Shown here: piece by piece, positions 1-5,690 of the stretch
Position numbering within the stretch: position 1 is the stretch's first letter
How the letters are laid out: each line of letters opens with the position of its first letter
Assembly: GCA_016718875.1 (NCBI GenBank)
Contig: JADKBL010000054.1
Coordinates: 1-5,690 of the forward strand
DNA from: Bacteroidota bacterium
GTDB lineage: Bacteria > Bacteroidota > Bacteroidia > Bacteroidales > VadinHA17
Length of the DNA: 5,690 nt
Direction: 5' to 3'
The notes under the pieces: generated by a model
Database searches by the model: none
Told to the model about the DNA's origin: nothing
The model's input: only the letters and a program-made list of their open reading frames with translations
Program-made: the position numbers and the translations under genes

Positions 1-417
1 GATAATGCTCATCATAATGCTGGCAAATGATCTCCGGCAGAAAAAGGTACGGAAATTCCTGAAAATCACTTTTTTGCATTTGTAATGGGTCTCGTTGGAG
101 GATTTTCAACAATGATAGGTAATGCAGCCGGCCCGGTATTTACACTCTATTTCCTGTCGATGCACCTTCCGAAAAAAGAGTTTATTGGCACAAGTGCCTG
201 GCTGTTCCTGATACTCAATACCGGGAAACTTCCTCTTCAGGCAGTTTTCTGGAAAAATATAACCCTTAATTCGCTGATGGCAGACCTGATTGCTGTCCCG
301 GTACTTATTGCCGGTTTCTTTCTGGGTATATGGATCGTAAAACTATTACCTGAAAAGATTTACAGAGTATTTGTCATAATCACAACTATTGCCACCTCTG
401 CACTTCTTCTCCTCTGA
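1..417 (+). CDS. TauE/SafE-family permease, 3' part, frameshifted
   Basis: This is the C-terminal part of an inner-membrane permease of the TauE/SafE type (PF01925), a family linked to export of sulfite or small organic sulfur anions; the substrate here cannot be told. The gene enters from the left edge. In the frame starting at base 2 it reads IMLIIMLANDLRQKK. It then continues one frame over as GTEIPENHFFAFVMG from base 46. Adding one A to the A5 run at 41-45 joins the two. The glycine-rich segment GLVGGFSTMIGNAAGP and the later FIGTSAW are typical of the family. About four membrane helices follow: roughly bases 70-165, 180-255, 270-345 and 358-414. The ATG at 85 lies inside the family domain and is not a real start. 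The stop at 415-417 is 33 bases before the hydrolase start, with no terminator seen between them, so cotranscription is possible. The family call is good; the transported substrate is unknown. Confidence 0.8.
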
Positions 418-450
418 TTATTTATATTCTTAAGTAAAAACATAAGTATC

Positions 451-1657
451 ATGAAAGCAAAACACTTTATTTTATCCTTTCTTTTCCTCTGTCGTGCAGT
501 AATTGGTCACGGACAAACGTCTGGCAAAGATCTCAGTCAGTACTATACCGAGTTTCAGACATATGCCGACAGCCGGGCAACGAAATTATCATACCTGTCG
601 GAAGAGTGGCCTGAGCTGGAACAATGGAGAATTCAGGGCAGGGCTAAGATGATGGAACTTCTTAGCTTCAGACCGGAACCGGCTCCTTTGAACCCGGAAA
701 TCCTTGAAAAAGTGAAAAAAACCGGCTACACCCGTTATAAAATAAGGTATTCCGTTACAATTCACCGGAAAACCGAAGCTTTCCTCCTGATACCTGACGG
801 ATTGACAAAACCTGCACCTGCTGTAATTGCATTACATGATCATGGCGGTTTCTATTATTACGGAAAGGAAAAAATTAGTGAAACCGAAAACCAGCCACAG
901 ATTCTGAAGGATTTTCATAGGAGAAGCTTCTATAGGGGAAGACCATATGCTGATGAACTTGCACGAAAAGGTTTTGTAGTCCTCTGTCCAGATGCATTTT
1001 ATTTCGGTTCACAAAAATAGATATAAACCTTATGGAAGATTACTTCTTGAAAGAATATCCTGACATTAAATCTTCAGACAAAAACAAAGCCATTAATGCA
1101 TTCAACCAGTTTTGTTCCCCATATGAAAATATTATGGCCAGATACATTTTCGATTCAGGTACAACCTGGCCGGGGATTCTGTTCCACAGCGACAGGGTAA
1201 GTGTAGATTACTGCTCACACGTCCTGAGGTTGATCCTTCAAGAATCGGGTGTATCGGCCTCTCGATAGGTGGCTTCCGAAGTGCCCATCTTTTTGGTCTC
1301 GACCCCAGAATAAGCGTTGGTATTGATGCCGGATGGATGACGTCATACTCAAAGCAAATTGATAATCATTTACGTCACCATACTTGGATGATTTATGTTC
1401 CAAGACAACTGGAATATCTCGACCTGCCTGATGTTGTAACTCTGAGAGTGTTCCAAAACCTCTGATGATAATAAACTGCAAAAAGACGGGCTATACACAA
1501 TGGATGCCATGCAATCTGCTGCTGATAAAATAGCTGCAGTATAAAAAAAGCAAATGCTTCAGATAAATTCTCGGCTAACTGGTACGATGTGCCTCATCTG
1601 TTTAACGTGGAAATGCAGAATGATGCAATTAAGTGGCTTGAAAAATGGCTGAAATAG
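451..1657 (+). CDS. Secreted alpha/beta hydrolase (acetyl-xylan-esterase-like, Abhydrolase_7 type), five frameshifts
   Basis: A probable exported carboxyl-ester hydrolase. An N-terminal Sec signal (MKAKHFILSFLFL, cleavage near GHG/Q about residue 21) implies the periplasm or cell exterior. The reading frame changes five times, each explained by one missing base: A-run 1013-1017, C near 1211, A near 1445-1447, A-run 1480-1484, and one base near 1542-1549. With these restored the protein is 403 aa and ends at TAG 1655-1657. In the corrected sequence HDHGG (129-133) is the oxyanion-hole strand, GLSIG (270-274) is the nucleophile elbow with Ser272, Asp347 lies in NCKKDG, and His384 in YDVPH. That is a complete catalytic triad in the right order. 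The layout fits the Abhydrolase_7 / acetyl-xylan-esterase-like group common in Bacteroidota; the natural ester is unknown. The intact triad argues for sequencing error, but the indel density is the highest in the window, so a recent pseudogene remains possible. Confidence 0.8.
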
Positions 1658-1687
1658 ACTTATAGAAGAGTAACTATCCAATTTATC

Positions 1688-2014
1688 TTAGCGGGTTAGT
1701 ACAATACTTACCGATTGTATCCTGCCACCCATCGGTGGATTCATTTTAGAGACTTTCACGGTAGCTTTCTTAATTCCCTGCATTTCGGAATAAAGGGAAT
1801 CCAGTATCCTGCCGGCAATATGCTCAAGAAGGTGTGATTTCTTTTCCATCTCCTGCTTAACTATCTGGTAAGCATGCTGATAATTGACAGCATCTTTAAG
1901 GTTGTCACTCTCTGCCGGTTTCTGCATATCTGTTTCAATAGTAAGGTCAACAAGAAACTTATTCCCGACTATCCTTTCCTCTTTATAATGTCCATGGAAG
2001 GAATAAAACTCCAT
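1688..2014 (-). CDS. folB: Dihydroneopterin aldolase
   Basis: FolB cleaves 7,8-dihydroneopterin to 6-hydroxymethyl-7,8-dihydropterin and glycolaldehyde in cytosolic folate synthesis. The 108-residue frame shows the family pattern: FHGHYKEE near the N-terminus with the conserved Glu (12/13), DAVNYQ with the active-site Tyr45, SHLLEHIAGRI (60-70), and the C-terminal VKVSKMNPPMGG with the catalytic-type Lys90. Family members are usually about 115-120 aa. On the minus strand an in-frame ATG at 2038 would add MGVI-stop-IEG before this Met, which matches the usual FolB start (M-G-x-I-E-I-x-G-M-E-F) except that TAA (2026-2024) stands where GAA is expected. The native start is therefore probably 2038, and the stop is either an error or a nonsense mutation. 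The frame is otherwise intact. The gene is convergent with the hydrolase, 30 bases apart, and no other folate gene is in view. Confidence 0.9.
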   Translation of the reverse strand: MEFYSFHGHYKEERIVGNKFLVDLTIETDMQKPAESDNLKDAVNYQHAYQIVKQEMEKKSHLLEHIAGRILDSLYSEMQGIKKATVKVSKMNPPMGGRIQSVSIVLTR

Positions 2015-2058
2015 GCCCTCAATTTATATAACTCCCATCTGATATAAAAATTAAAACC

Positions 2059-2180
2059 TTTAACCGCAAAGTACGCTAAGTCCCGATAGCTATCGGGATT
2101 ACGCAAAGTGCGCAAAGAATTTATTACAAAATTAAAAGCTTTGCGTCCTTTTCTTAAACTTTGCGACCTCTGCGGTTAAA
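2059..2180. repeat. Intergenic inverted-repeat cluster (CGCAAAG/CTTTGCG type)
   Basis: The outer arms TTTAACCGCA (2059-2068) and TGCGGTTAAA (2171-2180) are perfect inverted copies. Inside are several CGCAAAG words on the left (2065-2070 partial, 2102-2108, 2111-2117) and CTTTGCG words on the right (2139-2145, 2159-2165), so the region can fold into a long branched hairpin. It lies between the divergent starts of folB and the membrane-protein operon and does not look coding. I recall CGCAAAG-type intergenic repeats being common in Bacteroidota genomes. Their function is not known to me; a structured RNA, a terminator or a non-autonomous repeat are all possible. Confidence 0.7.
2081..2098. repeat. 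Perfect 18-bp palindrome nested in the left arm
   Basis: TCCCGATAGCTATCGGGA is identical to its own reverse complement. It interrupts the CGCAAAG-type left arm between GTACGCTAAG and TTACGCAAAG, so it looks inserted into an older repeat. It could be a small palindromic repeat element or a protein-binding site; the sequence alone does not decide. Confidence 0.75.
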
Positions 2181-2248
2181 AATAAATCTCTCAAAAAACC
2201 TAATATTCAAATGTTTATAATAAATATTCAAGTATAATTGAAAATATA

Positions 2249-2280
2249 TTTGGTTTATATTATAAACTAGTTTACATTTG
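2249..2280 (+). promoter_or_regulatory. Bacteroidota-type promoter for the membrane protein/regulator operon
   Basis: TTTG at 2249-2252 is followed after 20 bases by TACATTTG at 2273-2280. This matches the Bacteroidota housekeeping consensus TTTG - 19 to 21 nt - TAnnTTTG exactly. Transcription would start near 2287, leaving a leader of about 40 bases before ATG 2330. The leader is A/T-rich without a Shine-Dalgarno site, as usual in this phylum. Confidence 0.65.
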
Positions 2281-2288
2281 TAATGTAA
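2263..2288. promoter_or_regulatory. Operator-like inverted repeats over the -7 element
   Basis: Two inverted repeats abut here. TAAACTAGTTTA (2263-2274) is a perfect 12-bp palindrome in the promoter spacer. TTACATT-TGT-AATGTAA (2272-2288) has perfect 7-bp arms around a 3-base centre and covers the -7 box and the expected start point. A repressor bound here would block transcription. The obvious candidate is the winged-helix protein encoded at the end of the same operon. The repeats are seen directly; the regulatory role is inferred, and AT-rich DNA yields some palindromes by chance. Confidence 0.45.
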
Positions 2289-2329
2289 TTATAGTTCTTT
2301 AGCATTCTTTTATAAAAATAAACATTATT

Positions 2330-2915
2330 ATGGAAACAATGGAAAAAGAGATGACAGGCGAAGAGAGCCTTAAGATCATCACAGACATGATAAACAAAAC
2401 AAAAGTAAACTTAAGGCAAAGCAGTTTTCACCTCCTTTTCTGGGGTTGGCTGATCTTTGTATGCAGTTTTTCGGAGTACCTTCTCTGGAAGTTTACTGAT
2501 TTTACACATCCTTATTACATCTGGTTTTGTGTTACCCGGAAGCATTGTATCATTCGTATATGGATTCAGGACAGGAAGGAAGGCCAGAGTTCATACTTAT
2601 GCTGATTATCTATATGTATGGACCTGGATTGGTTTTCTTATTGCATCTATAGTCCTATTTATTGTCCGGTCATCAGAAATGCAGAATTTTGCTTTGTACA
2701 TGCTCATCCTTGCCGGATTTCCTACTTTCATGTCTGGAATAATTCTAAGATTCAAACCGTTGATAGCAGGAGGAATCTGCTTCTGGATAATTGCACTTAT
2801 TGTCAATTTCAGCGGACCAGTTCTGTCACCACTGGGAATGCCTGTAGCTGTTATGTTTGGATACCTGATTCCAGGATATATCTTAAAAAACAAAATTGAT
2901 CATGACAAGGTTTAA
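2330..2915 (+). CDS. Six-helix membrane protein of unknown function, one frameshift
   Basis: A hypothetical integral membrane protein. A charged, soluble N-terminus of about 30 residues (METMEKEMTGEESLK...) is followed by six hydrophobic segments, beginning SFHLLFWGWLIF, FVLPGSIVSF, YVWTWIGFLIAS, ALYMLILAGF, PLIAGGICFWII and GMPVAVMFGYLI. The last is followed by a basic tail ending NKIDHDKV. The frame breaks at the T4 run 2525-2528: removing one T joins YYIW to FVLPG and gives 194 aa. The internal ATG at 2457 that opens the second frame is not the start. The gene follows a promoter and overlaps the winged-helix gene by 14 bases, a pairing I recognise as recurrent in Bacteroidota. A regulated membrane partner is plausible, but no catalytic motif is visible and no function can be assigned. 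Confidence 0.75.
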
Positions 2916-3205
2916 GAACTCGACCTGATTCTCCACTCGCAACTCAGGCTTGCGGTAGTCTCATTGCTTATAGGAACCGAGGTCGCAGAATTCACCTACA
3001 TCAGGAGCAGACGGCATCAACAGCAGGAAACCTCAGTATTCAGATCACAAAACTGAAGGAAGCCGGATATATTGATGTTGAAAAGAAATTCAGAAACAAC
3101 TACCCTCAGACTCTCTGCTCCATTACTCCGCTTGGTAGGGAGAGATTTGCCGAATATGTCAAGGCTCTGAAAGAGTATCTCAATCCTGACAAATCCCGGA
3201 CTTAG
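2902..3205 (+). CDS. Winged-helix transcriptional regulator (HTH_34-like), two frameshifts
   Basis: A small DNA-binding regulator of the MarR/PadR-like winged-helix type, closest by eye to HTH_34 (PF13601). The ATG at 2902 overlaps the 3' end of the membrane-protein gene by 14 bases, which suggests translational coupling. Read straight, the frame stops at once (TGA near 2926). Restoring one G at 2916 gives MTRFKELDLILHSQLRLAVV. Restoring one G at 3004-3005 gives IREQTASTAGNLS, the recognition-helix region, then IQITKLKEAGYIDVEKKF, the helix-to-wing segment, and ITPLGRERFAEYV near the C-terminus. The corrected length is 101 aa, usual for this group, ending at TAG 3203-3205. It probably binds its own promoter near 2263-2288. 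The effector is unknown. The repaired reading is convincing because both repairs fall in short G runs and restore family-typical sequence. Confidence 0.8.
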
Positions 3206-3293
3206 TTTCTGGCAGATTGATCAGCGAAATCTGCGTTATCTGCGGGAAAAAGATAAAAATTTCCCGCAGATTTCGCTGATTAACGCAGAAACT
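3204..3293. repeat. Large imperfect inverted repeat (ATCAGCGAAATCTGCG type)
   Basis: The left arm, about 3204-3249, and the right arm, about 3260-3293, are reverse complements around an A/T-rich loop. The cores ATCAGCGAAATCTGCG (3220-3235) and the matching CGCAGATTTCGCTGAT (3265-3280) pair perfectly, and the GGGAAA/TTTCCC ends close the loop. The left arm has an extra partial duplication of the TCTGCGTTA word. The repeat starts inside the stop codon of the winged-helix gene, so it could act as its terminator hairpin, although no clean U-tract follows. I recall similar words from other Bacteroidota intergenic regions. Confidence 0.7.
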
Positions 3294-3298
3294 AACGT

Positions 3299-3315
3299 CC
3301 GGACTTTAAGTCCGG
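3299..3315. repeat. CCGGACTT hairpin
   Basis: CCGGACTT-T-AAGTCCGG has perfect 8-bp arms around one base. GTCCGGAC (3297-3304) is itself palindromic, and further CCGGAC words lie at 3196-3201 and 3331-3336. It follows the larger inverted repeat, so the 212-base gap 3206-3417 is mostly repeat sequence before the glnS leader. It may belong to the same repeat unit or act as part of a terminator. Confidence 0.55.
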
Positions 3316-3389
3316 GGACAGTAAACACATCCGGACACTAGTCTTAAAGAAATAATCCCGTCAATAGTAAGCAGGTCGGATTTTCCTCC

Positions 3390-3397
3390 TATTTTTG
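3390..3397 (+). promoter_or_regulatory. Candidate -7 element for glnS
   Basis: TATTTTTG matches the Bacteroidota -7 consensus TAnnTTTG, 20 bases before the glnS ATG, which would leave a leader of about 14 bases. There is no TTTG at the expected -33 position (about 3366-3369), so the promoter is only half supported. Confidence 0.35.
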
Positions 3398-3417
3398 TAG
3401 TCTTAATTTTTACAGAA

Positions 3418-5120
3418 ATGAGTGACGAAATGCTGAGGGACAAAGAAGAAGCAAAACCCTCTATAAGCTTTATTGAACAGTTTATTGCGGACGATTTAAG
3501 GGATGGAAAAAATAGCAGTAGAATACATACCAGGTTCCCTCCGGAACCAAATGGTTATTTACATATAGGCCATGCAAAAGCCATCTGCCTCGATTTCGGG
3601 ATGGCTCAAAAATATAGCGGAAAATGCAATCTTCGTTTTGATGATACCAATCCTGTTAAAGAGGAAGTTGAATATATTGATTCAATCAAAGAGGATATTC
3701 ACTGGCTTGGATTTGACTGGGAAGAGAGGGAATATTATGCTTCCGACTATTTTGGCAGGCTTTATGAATTTGCTGTTACTCTCATAAATAAAAACCTTGC
3801 TTATGTTGATGATCAGCCTGCTGATATAATCTCTGCACAAAAAGGAACTCCGACACAGCCGGGTACTGAAAGCCCTTATCGTAAACGTTCTGCAGATGAA
3901 AACCTCAGCCTGTTTGAAAGAATGAACAAGGGAGAGTTTGAGGAGGGCAGTTGTGTACTGAGAGCCAAGATCGATATGACATCTCCCAACATGCATATGC
4001 GCGATCCAATAATCTACAGGATAATCAAATCACCTCATCACCGTACAGGAAATACATGGATGGTTTACCCTATGTATGATTTTGCACATGGCCAGAGCGA
4101 TTATTTTGAAGGAATTACACATTCACTATGCACACTTGAATTTGAAGTACATCGCCCTCTCTACGACTGGTTTATCGACCAGTTGAAGACAGATGAATAC
4201 AGGCCCCGCCAGATTGAATTCAACCGGCTTAATCTCACTTATACGATGATGAGTAAGAGAAAGTTACTTGAACTGGTGAAGGAGGGAAAAGTAATGGGAT
4301 GGGACGATCCAAGAATGCCTACACTCTGCGGTCTGCGCAGACGGGTTATACACCGGAATCAATCAGACATTTTGTTGATCTTATTGGCTATACAAAAGTA
4401 GAGGCAATAAATGACGTTTCACTTCTTGAACATGCAGTTCGTGAAGATCTGAACATGAGAACACCTCGTGTTTTCGGAGTACTTAATCCTCTGAAAATTA
4501 TAATAACAAATTATCCGGAAGGTAAGGTTGAAGATGTTGAACTCATAAATAATCCGGAAGATGAGAGCATGGGAAAAAGGATGGTTCCTTTCTCCCGCGA
4601 AGTATATATTGAACAGGATGACTTTATGGAGAATCCTCCGAATAAATTCTTCCGTCTGGCACCAGGTATGGAAGTCAGATTGAAGGGTGCATATATTATT
4701 AAGTGTGAAGGATTTAAGAAGAATGATAAAACCGGAGCCATTGAAGAGGTCTATTGCACTTACGATGCTGACACCAGAAGCGGAGGAGCTTCATCAGACA
4801 AAAAAGTAAAAGGCACACTTCACTGGGTATCAGCTCAGCATGCCGCTGATGCAGAAGTAAGACTCTATGACAGGCTGTTTAATCACGAAGATCCGGCCGG
4901 ACAGAAAGATGATGACTACCGTAAATTTCTTAATCCGGAATCGCTTAAGGTCCTTACCGGTTGTAAGGTTGAGCCTTCCCTTTCTTCTTCCAAACCACTT
5001 GATAAATTCCAGTTCCAGCGCTTAGGCTACTTTTGCGTTGATTATGACTCAACACCAGGACATCTGGTATTCAACAGGACTGTCGGGTTGAAGGATAGCT
5101 GGGCGAAGGTTAATAAATAG
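3418..5120 (+). CDS. glnS: Glutaminyl-tRNA synthetase, one frameshift
   Basis: GlnRS charges tRNA-Gln with glutamine in the cytosol (class Ib synthetase). The Rossmann-fold signature PPEPNGYLHIGHAK holds the HIGH box at residues 49-52. RFDDTNP (73-79), the YDFAHGQSDYFEGITHSLCTLEF block (from about 220) and the MSKR form of the KMSKS loop (278-281) follow in the expected order. The C-terminal anticodon-binding beta-barrel half shows VPFSREVYIEQDDF, CTYDADT, KGTLHWVSAQHA and the terminal FNRTVGLKDSWAKV. The frame breaks after GWDDPRMPTLCGLRRR: one G missing from the run 4343-4345 restores RRRGYTPESIRHF. The corrected protein is 567 aa, within the normal 550-570 range. The ATG at 3418 fits the family N-terminus; there is no Shine-Dalgarno site. 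The later ATG at 4299 lies inside the domain and is not a start. Because glnS is normally essential where present, this break is most likely a sequence error. Confidence 0.95.
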
Positions 5121-5150
5121 TTGCTGGTTGCTGTTGTTGCTGGTTGCTGG
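5121..5150. repeat. Left heptamer block (TTGCTGG)
   Basis: This block begins directly after the glnS TAG and ends directly before the stop codon (minus strand) of the four-helix-bundle gene. Read on the minus strand it is CCAGCAA, CCAGCAA, CAACAGCAA, CCAGCAA: three perfect heptamers and one 9-base variant. It is the inverse complement of the larger array at the right edge. Confidence 0.85.
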
Positions 5151-5525
5151 TTAGGTACGCCAACTTGCTTCTACATATTGAATAAAATTATTGATTTTGC
5201 CAAATTACAAGATAATTCCCGGTAATAAAGCGACAACAAAATATGTCAGTCAGATCAGGGTATAGCGTAATTATCATTTCAAGCTGACTTGTTGTTTCAT
5301 CACATGAAGCTTGTGAATATACCAGAAATTTTATGAAATCCAGTTTATACCTTCGTCGGCCAAACCCTCTGCAATTTGATCCTTAATGCTTTTTGAAGCG
5401 CGGCGAATCTGACTTCTCTGTTCATAGAATTCGAATTGAGGGAGGGTTAATGATGCCCTATGAACTCTTTTTGCAAGATCAAACCTTGCAGTAATGTAGA
5501 TCTCGAGATCTTTAAAGTTTTTCAC
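5151..5525 (-). CDS. Four-helix-bundle protein (S23 / 23S rRNA intervening-sequence type), frameshifted
   Basis: A small helical protein of the four-helix-bundle / S23 family (PF05635, TIGR02436), first described from ORFs inside 23S rRNA intervening sequences; its role is unclear. From a GTG at 5525 it reads VKNFKDLEIY, then FDLAKRVHRASLTLP, then the family signature SQIRRASKSIKDQIAEG (about 38-54). A missing base in the run 5362-5364 then shifts the frame: EG continues as FGRRRYKLDFIKFLVYSQASCDE and SQLEMI. Between about 5200 and 5240 the frame moves again, by one extra or two missing bases, and ends with KINNFIQYVEASWRT and TAA at 5153-5151. The repaired length is about 125 aa, normal for the family. 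An ATG at 5567 adds 14 unrelated residues and is unlikely to be the start. Both ends abut or lie near heptamer repeats. No rRNA surrounds it here. Confidence 0.75.
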
Positions 5526-5588
5526 AACGATATTTCTATTAGCACTTAGAAATAAAACCAAAGACAATCAATAAAGATAACATGTTTA

Positions 5589-5687
5589 CCAGCAAACCAG
5601 CAACCAGCAACCAGCAACCAGCAACCAGCAACCAGCAACCAGCAACCAGCAACCAGCAACCAGCAACCAGCAACCAGCAACCAGCAA
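5589..5687. repeat. Right heptamer tandem array (CCAGCAA)n
   Basis: An eight-base variant CCAGCAAA (5589-5596) is followed by thirteen perfect head-to-tail copies of CCAGCAA (5597-5687). The window ends with CCC, so the array may continue. It is non-coding: a 7-base unit shifts frame each copy. It is the inverted partner of the short block at 5121-5150, and it lies upstream of the four-helix-bundle gene in that gene's sense. An assembly break in such an array is common, so the window edge may be a contig end. Confidence 0.95.
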
Positions 5688-5690
5688 CCC

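Noticed and set aside
1215..1481. Minus-strand open frame of 88 codons
   Set aside because: It is antisense to the conserved nucleophile-elbow region of the hydrolase and has no recognisable protein features.
2606..2893. Open frames on both strands inside the membrane-protein gene
   Set aside because: They overlap the hydrophobic segments of the true frame and lack their own starts, motifs or family resemblance.
3682..3996. Minus-strand open frame within glnS
   Set aside because: It is the antisense shadow of conserved GlnRS sequence.
4299..4401. Programmed frameshift in glnS
   Set aside because: No slippery heptamer or downstream structure is evident, the break is a loss in a short G run, and similar breaks occur in every neighbouring frameshifted gene.
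4511..4741. Minus-strand open frame within the 3' half of glnS
   Set aside because: It is antisense to the anticodon-binding barrel of GlnRS and has no independent support.
5151..5525. Avd-like accessory protein of a diversity-generating retroelement
   Set aside because: Avd is related to the S23 fold, but no reverse transcriptase, template repeat or variable repeat is present in the window; the sequence signature fits the plain S23 group.
5531..5562. Promoter for the four-helix-bundle gene on the minus strand
   Set aside because: A TTTG is present at 5562-5559, but the -7 position reads TAGAAATA, too far from TAnnTTTG.
5589..5690. CRISPR array
   Set aside because: Units are 7 bases, directly abutting, with no spacers and no cas genes.

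Overview
The window reads as chromosomal DNA from an AT-leaning member of the Bacteroidota, probably close to Bacteroidales. Three things suggest this: protein families that look like that phylum's versions (GlnRS, FolB, a TauE-like permease, an Abhydrolase_7-type esterase, and a membrane protein paired with a small winged-helix regulator); A-rich leaders without Shine-Dalgarno sites; and a promoter matching the Bacteroidota pattern TTTG - about 20 nt - TAnnTTTG. The assignment rests on recognition, not on a search.

Layout. 1-417 (+): 3' part of a TauE/SafE-type permease. 451-1657 (+): secreted alpha/beta hydrolase of the acetyl-xylan-esterase-like type. 1688-2014 (-): folB, dihydroneopterin aldolase, convergent with the hydrolase. 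2039-2329: intergenic, with an inverted-repeat cluster (2059-2180) that carries a nested perfect 18-bp palindrome, then a promoter with two inverted repeats. 2330-2915 and 2902-3205 (+): six-helix membrane protein overlapping a winged-helix regulator by 14 nt, a probable autoregulated operon. 3206-3417: intergenic, with a second large inverted repeat and a CCGGACTT hairpin. 3418-5120 (+): glnS. 5121-5690: a four-helix-bundle (S23/IVS-type) protein gene on the minus strand, bracketed by heptamer repeats in opposite orientation (TTGCTGG on the left, CCAGCAA on the right). The window ends inside the right-hand array.

The dominant oddity is that every gene except folB is broken by one or more single-base indels, mostly losses from short homopolymers, while the protein sequence continues cleanly in the next frame. 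folB carries an apparent nonsense substitution at its N-terminus instead. Because essential glnS is affected in the same way, uncorrected sequencing error (long-read or low-coverage assembly) is the simplest explanation. Restoring the bases gives full-length products: hydrolase 403 aa, membrane protein 194 aa, regulator 101 aa, GlnRS 567 aa. Coordinates below span the whole reconstructed genes.

The most system-like part is the heptamer-flanked four-helix-bundle unit placed directly after the glnS stop codon. The regulator/membrane-protein operon with operator-like repeats over its promoter comes second. The other genes are ordinary metabolism and show no obvious shared pathway.
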